This document shows positions 23,490-36,900 of a stretch of 64,000 nucleotides of DNA, piece by piece. Under the pieces are notes generated by a model, which saw only the letters and a program-made list of their open reading frames with translations, had not been told where the DNA came from and did no database searches. The DNA comes from Atrichornis clamosus (taxonomy: Eukaryota > Chordata > Aves > Passeriformes > Menuridae), in NCBI GenBank assembly GCA_013400975.1, contig WBMZ01008629.1, forward strand, positions 113,949 through 177,948. Direction: 5' to 3'. Position 1 is the stretch's first letter. Every line of letters starts with the position of its first letter. A program made the translations under genes and the position numbers.

Positions 23490-26029
23490 CCTAATGGTTT
23501 CAGCCTTATCACAAAGAATGATAGCAGCACACCGCTGAAGCAGAGCTTGCAGTTGCTGTTGCAGTCCCAAGTAAGCAGTAAAAAGCCCACTCAGAAAGCA
23601 TAAATGCTACTTTTAACAGTCTGCCCGTGGCACCCGTATGTCCAATTTGGGATTGATCACTCATGCAGAAAAGCTAAATAACACTAAGTATTCTGCTTTT
23701 AGACTCTGTAGACGGACACCGGGTATGTGACCTCTGTTTGGCCCACAAGCCTGGTACCGTACTGTGCTTCATCCCCTGCCAAATTTTGTTGTAAGAAGGA
23801 AGCAGATGTGGAGCACAATGAAGGGAACAGGATAAAGAATTCCAGGCCTGGTTAAGAGAACTCTAAATGTGAGGAGATCTAGCTTTCACCTTATAAACCC
23901 CAGACTAGCACAATTCCTCTTCAAGACCCCTGTGTCAGACCTGAGGAAGAGAACAAACACTTTTGGCTGATAGGAAATAAACCAAAAAATTCTATGGCCC
24001 AGAGCTCCCAAACTTCTGCACATTTGGCTGTGCAAAGTGCATTGTGAAAATGAGAACATCTACAGTAGCTGGCCCTGGCTCTTCTGAAGAGAAGCTGTGT
24101 CCTCAGAATATTAGAACAAATGGCTAGATAACCCTTATCTAGAGTCTTTGTTTCTTGATTTTGCTAGAGAGGTAGGGATTTAAACCTCCAGGTTTGCTGT
24201 CGGTAGCAAGGGGTTGTGGTTGGTTGCTGGGTTTTGTCTGCTGTTGCAGACAGGGACTTTCATGGCCCTGGGCTCTCCAGAATTCTGATCTGTTTCTTGG
24301 TCATCCAATCCACTCACCTGGAAGTTTTGGATTTAGGGTATTTTTGGGGTCTGAACTGACATGTGGGTCAGGTGGAAATTTATGCTGTGGTGTTTAAAGA
24401 AAAAAAACCAAAAAGAAACTGCGTTCTCAGCTCTGCTAGAAATTACAGTAAATAATACACCTGTATCAGCAGCTTATTTGACAACATAACTACAGGTTGG
24501 TGACAACTGCTAAAAAAAAAAAAACGACATTTTGGTTATATGCTAGCATCTCCAGGAATCAGAACAGGGGAAAAAAAAAAAAGACTAAGAAAGCAGATAT
24601 AGCCTGAATCTTTGCAAATGTTCTGTAACAGCACAGGGCTAAAATCTCTGTTAAGGTACTGGAAACCCAGGATCTCACTGTCTTTTTTATAACAATGTCC
24701 TAATGCTGAGAGTAGGAAAATTCAGTGACAGTTTCTTCATAGCTCTGCGAGAACCAGGGTGCTCTGGGAGGAGGCACAAAGGCACAAGGTGTGTGCTGGA
24801 AATGTAAGTGCCACTACCAGCTGCATTAGTCTCCCTAGAATTTCACAGTGTGCAGAACAGTGCTTGGCTTTAAGAGAGCTCCTCAGTAAAGGGCCAGGCT
24901 CTGACCTTGCTGTGCGCTATCAAACAGTGGTGGAAAATGAAACCAAACATAACAGCCCACTTGACAGGTTAATTATAACGAGAGGGTGTCTCTAGGTGTT
25001 GGCCTGCCCTTCCTACAGGCTCGTTCAGGAGCTGGCATGGGCAGCGCTACATTGAGCGGGTTTGTGGTGGGAAAAGCTGTGTATTTTGGCTCTTTTGGGT
25101 GTGCTGGAGTGGTGGAGACCTCCCTGAGCAGAGAGGAAGCCTTGCCAGCGCCTGGCTGCCCTAAGCATCCATTTATAGACCTGAAATCCCAGTTTAATTC
25201 CATGAGGGTGACTGTAAGATATTTTCAATTTACCCATTCTGGACAACTTTTTGCTGCTGAAGTATACAGAAGTGCTTTGTAGAGGTTTATAATAGCTCTC
25301 AACCTAAGTGTTTCTATTGGATTCAAAAAGGTAATTATCTCTTTAAAAAGCCTTTCCAAAATTGTTTGCAGACTTTTCTTCCATTATAGCGATCCCAAAT
25401 GTGAGCGTCTCATGTATTTCTAACAGGTGCCATAGGAAACCTCTTAAAAAGAAACACCAGCCAACAGCTGATACCACAAAGGTGTCACTGTCAAGGGCAG
25501 CATCTCAGGGCACTTGGAGTATTGTTTGGCTGAGTATTTTCTACTCTAGCAGCAATGTTTCCCTTAGACTTTGTGGGTTTGTTTTCCAGTGGGCTAAATG
25601 TTGTGGAGGTACCAAGGACCCGGCCTTCTTCATATGAAAAAGAACAATTTAGCACAAAGATTTATCTTCACGAGCTAGGGGGAAATTTCCTTCTCTTTGA
25701 CAGACCCAGCCCTTTAAAGCCTCTGAAAGGAAACCAAATATCTTTAATTCCCAGGAGACATCTCAGAGGATCAGAGCTAAAACACTCTCTGAACTATTAG
25801 ATACAGAGACCTCTGCATGACCCTTTGTGTTTCAGAGTCTCAAGGCTGTGGATTCTCCAGGAGAACCTATTTCTTCTATAACCAGAGGCTGAACAAGAGT
25901 GCACCATTATAGAAGTTTAAATAAACCACATAAGGTCATCTGCTGCTTAAATCTTTGCTACCAGGGCTGCAGATATTTTTGCTTTCTTTCTAGGTGAGCT
26001 GAGAGTCCCAGTGCCAAAGGGCAACATGT
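23490..26029. other. Gene-free stretch with A runs
   Basis: Three A-rich runs lie close together, at about 24399-24415, 24512-24524 (13 A) and 24571-24582 (12 A). None has a recognisable retroposed body upstream. No gene supported. Confidence 0.5.
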
Positions 26030-26300
26030 AAATTGTGCTGTTATTCTGAAGCATGCAAGGTAATAAATGGTGCTGTCAATTGTTTTCACTCAAGTGACAG
26101 ATTTATTCTCTTCGAAATGAATGACCAGGAATGGCTATTATTGCAAAAAATTCACTATGTACCATCTTGTGCCTGTTGTTTAACAAATAATGCTAAGTCT
26201 AATTGCCTTCCTCTGTGGCCAAGTATCTATGAGTTAATGCTTTTTTTGTTGAAGACGTGTAATTTACCATTGCTTTTGATGTGCCATCTGATTGAATGTC
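26030..26300. other. Candidate conserved non-coding element
   Basis: Complex AT-rich sequence with an NKX2-type site (TCAAGTG at 26091-26097) and several ATT/AAT cores, free of repeats. It overlaps a 129-codon frame (26033-26422) that is rich in Cys and Leu, ends in a poly-T-coded Phe run and shows no domain, so I do not call it a gene. Confidence 0.22.
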
Positions 26301-28394
26301 TCTGTGAATCACATCTGCAATCTAGCACTACGTGTCCCAAAGGAATACCCTTTATCCCATTATTTTCTAGTGATCTGGGCAAAAAGAGTCCTAATTTTTT
26401 TTTTTTTAATACAAACTATTAAGCTTCTGTTTCCCAATTTCTAGGTTGAAATTCCAGCTCCTGGCAGACGCACTAAAGTTTAATAAATCAGTTGCATGTG
26501 GGAATGTATGATGTTTTATAGTACTAGAAATAGTGGGTTTAAATCTCAATAGCACCTTTTCCAGAGTAAATATGGAATTAGCCTGGAATCTGATCCTGCA
26601 GGTCTGCCCAAACTCCCCTGGAATCTGACTGCAGTCCATTCTCATAACACCTTGTTTTTCAACAAGAAAGTGCTGCAGCTGGTTAACAAACCACTTCAGG
26701 ATACAAACATTATCCCTTTTTAAAGATTTTTTTGTGATTCAGCAGTGCCTGTTTTTCTGTAAGTCTGTGTTCCACTTTTTTTTTTTTTCCAGTCAACATT
26801 GCAATCTTTGTAATGTTTTCGGAGATTAGAAAATAACATCTAAACCAGTAAGGCTTATATAAAGCTTGCACTTCAGTAACATATTTCAGAAAGAGCTAAT
26901 GGCAGACAAATGTTGATGTTAAAGCCTTGCTTTCTTGGAAAACAATACAGCTTCATGTGCCAAAAAGAAGGTGATGGGGAGCAAAGATAAAACTTCTATC
27001 TGCAAAAATCATCTTTCTTGGAGCTAATGAGGTCTGTGGTGGTTGAGAATGCAGTGAAGTTGTCCCAAAAAGGTCATCAGAGATGTGACCAGAGGAGGCA
27101 GAGGCAGCTTGTGAGCCACCCTCTACGGTGCCACCCCAGGCAGTGCATTTCAACCTTCCTCTCTCACTCAGATTTGTAGAAATGCGAGTTTTGCGCTGGT
27201 GTGATGGGCTGAATTAGACACATGGGGATTTATTCTGAGGTTGTTCTGAACGCTCAGATCATTGAACTCTCCTCCACACAAAGATGGCTGATACTGCTGG
27301 TGTAGGCACTTGTTGCTTTCAGTTGTGTTTTTACGACAGTGTCAACCTGTATTTCTCATCCTGGGGTGAGTTGCAACAGTGCCACTTTTTCATGGAGATA
27401 AATTTTTAGCCAACGCTTAAGGCCAGGGCTTATATTTGCATTTCTTTATTGCAATAATGCTCCATTAATGGGCTTTCCCAGGCAGCAAAAGCCGAGGTCT
27501 GGTTTGCCAGCCAGGTGGGTGTTAAAAAGGGGAAATGAGATGGGGAAATCGAAGAAGGGGATTCAGGTAGGACAGGAACTGTGACTTGCACTACAGCCGT
27601 TCAGAAGGCAGTGGAAGCACTGAGGACAGTCCCCAGTTATCCTTGGGGCTGTCAGTGGAGCCCTCGCGGTGAGGGGTGTCTGGAACCCCAGCAGTGGGAG
27701 GAGAGCCCAGCCTGCCAGAAGCAGCCCCCCTGAGGGTGCTCTGTTGAGGATGCTCGCTCAGCACGCTGTTATTGTGGAGTTAAAGCAATTTGCCAGCAAA
27801 CCCTGAGCACAGATTGCTTTGTTCTATTAAAACAAATACCCAGGAAATTCAGCTACAAACTTTTGCTATCACTCAGCTCTTATCTTGCTCTATTGCAATA
27901 ACTATTTGATGACCTCAACAGAGGCCTTGAATCTAGTAATCAGTTCTTCAAGTTTGCAACAAAATCCATTCTTTTTTCTAAACAACTGCAAGTAACAAGA
28001 GGTTGTCTTGGCCTTTTATCTGTTTTGACAAACGAGGGCCTAGACCTTCTCCTCCGCATGCTGATCTGCTCTTCCAGGGTCTGGATGGAGGACGTGGCTT
28101 GGCTCTCCAGACTCCAATCTCAGCTGGGACATGCCTCTCATGCAACTGCCTGGCAAAGCAAAGGAGAAAGCCTGAAAGGCAAAACAGGCCGTTTGGTTTT
28201 ATCTGGGCTGCCACCAAGAGGTTCAGCTGGTTGGTTTGCATAGATAATTTTTAGCTCCTGTTACCCTGAACAAGGAGTGATTTGGAGAGTGAATGATCTG
28301 AGTGATTCACTCGAGGAGATATCTACCCTGATGGTTTAGCCCTGGGAAGCCAATGATGCTGGTACCTTTTTGTTCCAGCTGTAAGCCTCTGTTT
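26301..28394. other. Gene-free stretch
   Basis: Two 13-T runs lie at 26395-26407 and 26776-26788. An octamer-type ATTTGCAT lies near 27435, in a short AT-rich block (about 27420-27480). No gene or interspersed repeat recognised. Confidence 0.5.
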
Positions 28395-28610
28395 GGTGTG
28401 GAATGGGTTAAATTGCAGCCTGTGAATGCAAAGCATTTGTCTGAGGACTGGGACCGTTCTTATCTTTACAGTGAAATATTATCCCTTCATGGTTAACAAC
28501 CAGCAGCAAACCTGCTCATTGTGGAAGCAGTTTGGCATAATTAGCCGGTTAAAGAAGTCTGCCTATTGATTAACCGAACTAAATGACCCATAATTAAGAG
28601 CCCAACTGTG
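28395..28610. other. Candidate conserved non-coding element
   Basis: A repeat-free AT-rich block with TAATTAG (28538-28544), TAATTAAG (28591-28598), a TTATCT GATA-type site near 28459 and further TTAA-flanked sites. Composition changes sharply to GC-rich just after it. Motif clustering suggests an enhancer but does not prove one. Confidence 0.28.
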
Positions 28611-29597
28611 GAGCTGATCTGTGTGGTGGTGTTTCCCTTCGCCTTACAGGTTTGGAACCTGCAGGTCTGTTGGCTGTTAGGGGACGGGCTGGTGAGCAGC
28701 CCACCCCGGGTGGTAACTGCGTCGGTGTGTCCCCGCGGGGCTCTAACGCACACCCCGATGGGATACAAGGCACATGGCTCTCCTCTCTCAGACCACAGAG
28801 GTGCCAGCAGCAGCCCTGCTGGCTCTGGGAGGGTTTGCTGCCTTTCTCAGGGCTCACAGGACCCGTCTGCTCCAGACCACCTTGGATTTATGGGGGCGTG
28901 GGGAAGGCAGCTTCGTCCCTGCAAACGGGTGTGGGCTGTTGTGAGAGGGCCCCATGTGCTGCAGGGGGACCCAGGCCATGAGAAAGACAAAGCTGGGGCT
29001 GAAGCTGTGGGAAGCCATTTGTTTGGTTAGCTTGAAGTGTCATTTCCTTGCAAAAAGTTGCCTATTTTTAGTTGTAATTTATGTGATGCATAGTCTCTAT
29101 AAAATGCATTCAGACTGGAGTTTAACTTGGATAATTTAGAGGAGCTCCTGTTTATACCTGAATGTTATTGAATCTCTCGTTACCGTCTCTGTGAAATGCT
29201 ACTTTCTGCTCACACTTTTTTTCATATGTCTTATTAAAGATTATGCTAAAATGAGTCCATTGCTTTGCCTTCCCTTTGATGTGATGGTATAAAAACGGAA
29301 AGGACCACACTTGAGTGGTGAGACTGTCCAGCCTGCACAGATCTAGCTGGTACCAAGCTGCACCAGGCCAAGGCACTGATAATATGAAGCTACAGTTTCA
29401 AATAGTCTCAAAGAAAACAGTGATTTTTTTGTTTTGAAACTCAGCTCTTATCTGCCTCTTCTTCTCAATCAATCCTCCCCAAAAGCACAGAAGTAGCAAT
29501 CTGAACAGATTGGATCTTGAAGTGTTTAGGGTTAAAGGACTTCTTAAGCACTACTCTTTCCTCTGCTGGGCCCACCGAAATAATCAGAAAATATTTT
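28611..29597. other. Gene-free stretch, GC-rich at left
   Basis: 28680-28760 has somewhat raised CpG content but is too short and weak to call a CpG island. The frames here read as chance. Nothing else seen. Confidence 0.45.
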
Positions 29598-29628
29598 CAC
29601 TGACTTTACTGGGTGTTAGAATAGGCCC
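29598..29628 (+). repeat. Fossil CATTGACTTCAATGGG-class fragment
   Basis: CACTGACTTTACTGGGTGTT at 29598-29617, followed by AGAATAGGCCC, matches the layout CATTGACTTCAATGGGAGTTG plus an A/T-rich AGGCCC end. This half-palindrome is common in old sauropsid repeats. It is short, so the match could be fortuitous. Confidence 0.35.
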
Positions 29629-30607
29629 CCCAAATCCTCATCCTCTCCTGCATTGTGAAAAGCTTTTGGCTGTGTGTGTTTCTGGCACAGAAAGGAGATT
29701 CCTTCTCCATGTTATTTCCTTTAATCTCTCAAAACTTCCAGCCATCCGCAATGGAAGCTGCTGCCGACAGCATTTGCCGTGCCAGCGTCCTCAACCTGAA
29801 CCAGGGAAGGAGCAGTTCAAGAAATAAAGACAGATCTTTGTTCCTGCTCTGGTCACACAGTGGTGACTGAGGTATCTGCTGATTTGTGGGGGTTGCTGTG
29901 CAAGGAACGGAGGTCCCTGGTGAATGTGACGGGGTGATAGAGGTACCCTCTCCTTCGGGCTGGGGACTTTTGCTCTTTGCTTCACCTGCACTTTTGCTGC
30001 AGGTCTTTAGGTTTTTGGGTCCAAACGGCCCCCAGTTTGGGGAGGCGTTTTCTAGGCACAGACCACACTCTGCTGGGTTGAGTTGTATCTTTGGGAGCTG
30101 GGCTCGTGTCTCAGCTGTAAAACACCTCTGTACGTATCTGGCCAGGGAACGGCCCTACCCCAAAGGTGGTCTGTGAAGCAGCTGCTCCCTGGAGCAGCTC
30201 ACAGGTTTGTCTACCTGTTAAGCCCTTTGAAAGGAATTGAGTTAGCTTCTTGCAAAGATGCCAGAGACAGCTTAGGGTTGCATGAAATCTCCCCAGGCTT
30301 CCCTTATACACATGTCCAAAAACCCTTCAGCAAGGGATCACACCCTGGGGAAGGCAGGGATCACTGAAATGCCTGGGCTGGCCTGCTGCCAGCCAGTAAG
30401 GCAGCCCTTAGTGTAAAGTTGGGAAGGGATGAGACGTCTTCTCTCCTCTTCTCACTAGAGTGGTACTTCTTGCTGTTTTTGCTGCTTTTTACAAGTTTGG
30501 ATTTGGTCGGTACAGTATAAGCATTTTGCTTTGGCAGTGAGAGAGCAGCTGCTTTCAGGAGCTTGCAGAACCCCCAGCAAACCTTGAACTTGAAAGCTTC
30601 TATTCTT
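29629..30607. other. Gene-free stretch, nothing seen
   Basis: No gene, RNA gene or repeat that I can support. Confidence 0.5.
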
Positions 30608-30682
30608 TTTATGTATAGACATAGATTTATATATATATAAACACTATTATTATATTTATATATAATATATGGTTATATAATG
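30608..30682. repeat. AT-rich low-complexity repeat
   Basis: TA dinucleotides and TTA/TAT units dominate about 75 bases, including an uninterrupted run of TA units near 30629-30639. It is probably variable in length. Confidence 0.8.
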
Positions 30683-33600
30683 TGCACATTATTAAAGAGG
30701 CTATGGCTGTATCAGCAATTGCTCCTCAGCAGATCATGTTCTGCTTCATGTGTCACCATCCAGGATGCAGATAATCTGGAGAGTGCCTTGCTTGCACACC
30801 AGAGCTTTAATAGCTATAACAAGACAATTAGTACATCGTTCCACTTGAACTTTAATGTAATAATTGGCAGTAAGTAATTCCCCTCTGATGTGATACACAG
30901 CCTGTGTTGTGAACAAATATCAGAGCAGCCCTGTGCATGAAAGGGAAAATAAAAGCCACAGCTGCTGATTATGACCAAGGGGGTGGATTTTGGGTTGATG
31001 TTCCACAGTGGTGGCTGTGGTGAGGATGTTGGACGTGGCCCAGGAGCACTGTGAGGACTTCCACTGGATGTGACGTCCTGACCTGCTGTGTCTCTGTGCG
31101 TCTCTGGATGAGTGGGATGTACTGCACAGTGCCCCAGGGGAGGGGACATATTTATCCCCAGCTGTGGTACTGAGAGGTGCAGAAGAGACTCTTCTTTCAT
31201 CCTCCCTGCCCAGAGAGAGAATAACTTTGAAAAAGGGACATTTGGATAGCAGAGATACTTTACGGTATTCAATGAATCAGAGCCTTGGGTGAAGCCAGAA
31301 GATCCCAGAGCAGAATCAGGATTTCCTCTTTCTCAGCATGAAATCTCTGACCCTAAACACTTCTGAATTTCCAAACGTGTTTCTGATACTCTCTTGCAAT
31401 GAGGTCAGTGGGGAAATACAGGCTGTAAATGCAGCTTTGTGATTTGAAGTTCAATGCCTAAATTGTGCTCTGATGTATCAGGGAAAAGCATTTGTTTCCC
31501 ATGGTGGATCAAGTGGATGCCAGCAGACTGCTCCTTCTGTGCCCAGGAGCTGAGCCCTGCTGCCCGTGCACAGTCCTGGCTTTCTGGAAAAACCACTGCT
31601 TGTGTCAGGAAGGCTCTTCCAGGCTGCCCTAATGATGTTCACATGAAAAGAAAAGGAAGGGGGAGGGAGGAAACATCTTAACCCGTGTCTTGTATGATCT
31701 CTCCTGTGATCACATCCTGTCTGATCCTCCCTTCTGGGTCTCTGAAGCGTAGGTGGTTGGTGTGTGTTTGCTGGCAGCTCTGGGCTCAGTTCTGTGCAGT
31801 GCAGGGGGATGAAAGGCTTGGGAGTTTGTGATCTGGAGAAAACAGGAAATGACATTTTGGGCTGTACTACAAAATGTGGGTTTTCACTGACCCCATGGTT
31901 TTGAACAGAGTAATTTGCAGTATTGTCCAGGACCAGATTAATGTAATTAATGATCTATCCCATTTTTTTTGCAGATTTTTATGGTGTGGCCATCATAAAA
32001 TTGTTTCCAAACAAGGAAGACAAGGAATATATTTCTTAAACTTCTGAGGTAGTGGTCAAATGCTGATTTTAATAGCAGTTAGAGAAAGTTTCCCATAGAT
32101 AGTTATTTGCTAAGTGCATCATGGTAGTGCTGATAGAAAGCAGAGTCCCCAGTGCTGGGTATTGGGGCTGTAGCAGGAGGGGGTGACTTTTCTGGAGCCC
32201 TTACTCAGTGGGGAGTGGGGACAGTTTGCTCAGGCCCCGGTGAGGGGGAAGGTCTTCAGATTTGGGTGACAGGAGCTGGGGAGTCTAAGGATGTCACATC
32301 CCAGTCCAGACTCACCCCTTGCGAGGAGGTTCTCTGCTACACCCACACTGAGAACAGCAAAATTGCTCCTCCAGCACGGGCAGGCAGGGATGGAAAAAAT
32401 GTCTCCAGTTCATGCAGCCCCTGGCAGGATGCAGCCTTGCTGTGTCCTGGGCAGTGCTTTGGTCCATCCTTCCCTGCTCGCCAGAGTGGCCGACGCTGTG
32501 CTTGGCCGTGCCACCACCACCCGCGGTCCTGTGCTGGCAGATGGATGCTCTGGCTGCACTCCTGCCATGTGCCTCAGAAAAATCCCAGTGATTAATTTAA
32601 ATATTCCCCATCCAAGCATGGCAGGGCCTGCTGTGCTTGGCAGCGGGTCAGGGGTGGACATCAGGTGCAACAGTGAGTGGGGGACTGGAAGAGAAACATG
32701 TTGGGGACTCCAGGCACTGCTGTCCTTCCACCCAAATTCCTTTGGCAGCTGGATCTCCCGCCGCTCCTGTTCATAAAAAGCAAATGACTTCTCAGATTTA
32801 TTAGTTACCTCCAGGTGCAATTTATCAATCCCAGGCTGGGCCCTGCCCAGGCAGCTGGGGAGAACTTGTGTCTTTGATTAATGTGCTCTCCCCCACAATG
32901 GTGGCAGATTTCTTACTGGGGTTTAATTCTAACAGATTCTTAAAAATAACGAGAAGCATATTCAGTGAGCTGTTTGAGAGGATGCAGAGCTGAAGCACAG
33001 TTCATTCTCTAAAGCTTTGAAGTATTTACAGAAGGGGTTGAGGGAATCTTCATGGAAGCCGGGAGGGTAAAGGAGGAACTTTAAAGGAGGGTGAATTGGA
33101 AAGGGCATAAAAAAGGAACAATTACAGCAGCTCATAATGGAAACAGGAGACTGAGGGATTTTAAGGTAGAAGTGAAACAATGGGAGTGAGATCTCAATAA
33201 GAATAAGCAAAAAATGTTAAGTATTGGGCTCTTGCAAACACAAGGGATTCCTTTAGGCAACACAATTTTTGTGTGTGAAATTGTTGTGAAATGGCAGAGG
33301 GTCATTCAGCAGGAAAAGTCAGAAAAAGTAGGAAGATGAGAAACCCCTAAACCTAGGGCTGCAGTGTGCAAAACCTCTGATGCTTCACTGCAGCCATTCC
33401 TCTAATGCATCAAGAGGATGCCTTTTCCCGTCTTTATTTTCTTCACCTTTTAGCCACAGCTCAAAATGAAAACATTACATATAGACCTGCCTTTTGGAGA
33501 TTGAGCCAAGAAGAGCTCTTGATCTTTTGACCCTTTTTTCACAGATGGAAATATATTAGCTTTCCTCACCTTTTCAACAATGCCAAAGCCATTTTCTTCC

Positions 33601-33999
33601 AGTTCAATGTCTGTGCTGGAAAGCAAGACAGGCCCACCCCGAGGAAAGGGCAGGGCAGTTTGTTGTTTTCCAGTGGGATGAGGATGCTGGATCACGGTGG
33701 TTTGGAAAAACTCCACTAGAATCATCTTGTCCCCTCTGTACCTGAGTTGGCTGCTGACAGCCCTCCTAGGTGCAGCAGTTTAGATTTCAGTGTGACAAAG
33801 TGTTTTCACACCCTTTGGTAAGGAGGAACATCATAACCCAGTTAAAGGGCAGGATGCTCCAAGCTTTCAATGCATATTTATACCGTCTATTTTAAGCATC
33901 TACTTTCAGATCTTTCTATATGGTCAGTGCAAAAAAAAGATCCACATATCTGGAAGGTGACTCATAACACCTAAAATAGACTCCTCTTCTTAAACATCC
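30683..33999. other. Gene-free stretch
   Basis: No gene supported. A purine-rich patch at 33020-33180 recalls the tract at 16790-17110. CACAATTT and AAATTGTTGTG near 33259-33286 form a small imperfect hairpin. Frames in 32150-32820 read as chance. Confidence 0.5.
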
Positions 34000-36900
34000 T
34001 CTCTCTGCACTAATTATAGAAGGAGGCTGGAGATGTTTAGCACAGTTTCAGCACGTGAAGGTTGCTGCTGCAGGAGAGAGCAGCAGTACCCTCTTTGTTT
34101 TCCCTACTGCTGGCAGGGGGCTGTCTGCAGTGAGCTGTGTGCAGGTTCTCTGCTGCAGCCCAGTTCCCTGGTTTATGGCCTCCCTGTTTCCCTCGGCTCC
34201 AGAGAAAGGTGTCGAGGCCCACGCAGGCACTCAGGGGCCTGTTCAGGCTGATGATCTGCTCTGCTGCTGGAAATGTCAGAACCCCCTGGTAGGGCCGTGC
34301 CCCCTGTGCATGGCAGATGGAGTGTGGTCACACTGGGACTGTTGCAGGATGCTGTAGGAGGTGGGATGAGATGCCTGTCTCCATGCCTCTCCCTGAGAAA
34401 GACCTCTGGAGAGGAAACCTGCAGTGGTCTCTCCTTGTGTCACCCTCTTCTCAGCTGTGTAGAGCAAAGCTGGCTTTGAGAAGGGTACAATAACCACATT
34501 CACATGTGGGAGTTCACCTCAGGCTTGGGGTTGCCACTCGCTTTCCTGCTGATGGAAAATAAACAAAACAGTGTGACTGTGGGAGAGCACGGGAGTGGAT
34601 TTGCCCCATCCCATTCATCCTTCCGAACAGGGTTGCCACAGCTCAGAGTGGCACGGCCTGGAGTTGCTCCCTCCCCTCACCCCAACTTTGCATAGACATC
34701 TTTGGAGCCACAGTTGAAAATTAAGCCCAGAGTCGGCCATTTGTAAACCAAGCTGACAGGAAATTGCTGGCTTTGTGCTGAAGAAGTCATTACCTTAAGC
34801 TTTATTGCCGTGTGCAGGGTTTACTTGTGACAAAGTAAATGTGCAGAGATGTCTGTAAGTAGGGCTGGGATATTGCTGTGTTAACAGCTCCTGGTGAGCT
34901 ATCAATCAGCAGAGCAGTGTGGAAGAAACCATTACAAGCCACTGCTGTAGAGGCAGAGTCTCCCACACGCACACACGTCGGAGCTCTGCACCCCACTGGC
35001 AGGTTTTCCACCGCTGCTTCCCTGCCTGGGCAAAGCTCACTTCTGCTTTGGGTTTCAGAGGATGCTTTGCAGCCTTGCTGTGCCATCAGAGATGGTGATG
35101 CCACCTGAGAACAAATGGTACTGGGCAGCACTGGGTCCAAGCACCTGCCTGGAAGAGCTCACTGGATGAGGTGTGATCACTTTGGCTGGAACAGAGCTGG
35201 TGAGAGAGCCTGGTACTCTTTGGGGTTTTGATTCAGTCCATTATGAAAGGGAGGCAGGTTTGTTTCTGTAATACCAACATAAATCTCATTTAAAATAAAT
35301 GAGGCAGCAAGATGCACCACTTGTGCTGCTTGAACTGCAGGAGAAGCTGTGCTGGTGGGGGAAACAGATGCATTGAAAATAAATTGGTGTCTGTGTGATT
35401 GGTGTGTGTCTAAATGATCTAGGTGGTGCCTTGAAGGAGCATCTCCCCTCCAGCTGCTGTTCCCCCATCGCTGGTGAGGAGTTTCTGGCAAGCAGGCAGC
35501 TCTGGTTGTGGAGCAGCTGAGTTCTCCTTCAGCTCACTGAGCTCTGGCAAGCGGGACGTGGGGGTTTCTGGCTTATCTGTGTTTTCTCAGGGTGGCCGAC
35601 AGCCTGCCTTATTTGTCTGAGCACTTCAGGATGTCTGGAACTTTTTATGTGCTTCTCCCCTTGGAGTCAGCCCCCTACTTCTGATGTCGTTTTGTTTTTT
35701 GCCAAAACTGTGGCAGCCCAGTGCAAGAGCAAATTTCTGGTCTTTTCTGGCTTCTGCCACTGGTGGCAGTGATAAAGTCAGACAGGAATAAAAACTCATC
35801 ACTTGGGGGTCACCAGAGGGGCAGCCTGGAGGAATTTTCCAGGCATTGGCTGTGCAGGGCTGGATTGTTGCTCTGCTGCAAGGGGCAGCCCCCGAGGAAG
35901 ACAGAGCCCTGTGCTTGCCATTTATAGCCACTGCTTCCTCTGGGACAGCAGAGCTGCCAGGGGCTTCTGCAGGTGCCACAGCTTGGGGTTGTGTGGGCAG
36001 GGAAAGGGAGGGTTGAGAGGTGACACCAGAAATCAGATGACGCTGCAGATTTCCTCCCTCTCTGGCCTCATTCTCACAGCTCGTGCCTCCCCAGTGCCCA
36101 GAAGTTGCAGGTTTGGTGTGGGCTGATAACCCCGTGTTTCCGCATCATGAAATGCTGGCGCTGACCTGGCAGATGTGGTGCTGCTCCCCGCCCTTGGCCA
36201 GGAGGGGAGCACACACAGCTCTGCTTGCTGCTGTCTCCCAGCCTTGCCTCGGAAGTGCCCATGCCTCTGCTTGGTGCTGGGGAAGGGATTCACTTTCCAG
36301 TCACATTTCAGGTGCCCTTTTCCTGCAGGCAAGTCCCTTTGGCATGCAGAGGGATGGCACCCAGCCACCCTGCATGAGGAGCACCCAGCTGTAACCCAGT
36401 GTTGATCCCCTGCATCCCAGGGCTCCGGGAGCAGGGCTGCTCTTGCAGCCAGGCTCTCTCTGGGGAGGGAGCCAGAGTGTGCAAAGTTCCTGCTGACACA
36501 GAACTTTTCCGTTTCATCCACAGCCATGGCAACCCCATGAGCCCAATTAGCCTGGCTCCCGTGGTGCCAACCTGAGAGCTGTGTTCCCCTTCTCCCTGCA
36601 TGACTCCCTGGCCCCTGCCTGAGTTTGTGGATGTGGTGCCAGCAGCCACTCACCCCTTAGGAGAAAGAGGGAAGAAAGAGGGTTCCCCAGAGCCTCTGCT
36701 GAGCTGTGAGGCGTCTCCTCCAGTCGCTGCAAATTGTTGGCAGAGCCCACAGGGAGCTTTCAGAGCTGAAGCTCCTGGATCCCCACCTAGGGAAGCACTG
36801 TCCCTGATGAGCCTGGACAGGGAGCACAACACAGTCCTCACTGCTGGCACCAGCCAGATGATGTCCCTGCCCAGGCTCGGCAGGGACTGTGCTTCCCTGG

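Noticed and set aside
24399..24582. Three A runs as possible tails of retroposed genes
   Set aside because: No transcript-like sequence or target-site duplication beside them.
28680..28760. Possible CpG island
   Set aside because: Raised CpG content but too short and weak compared with 42000-42340 and 63780-64000.
36033..36653. 206-codon minus-strand frame
   Set aside because: It overlaps several frames on the opposite strand in a GC-rich block and has no family resemblance.
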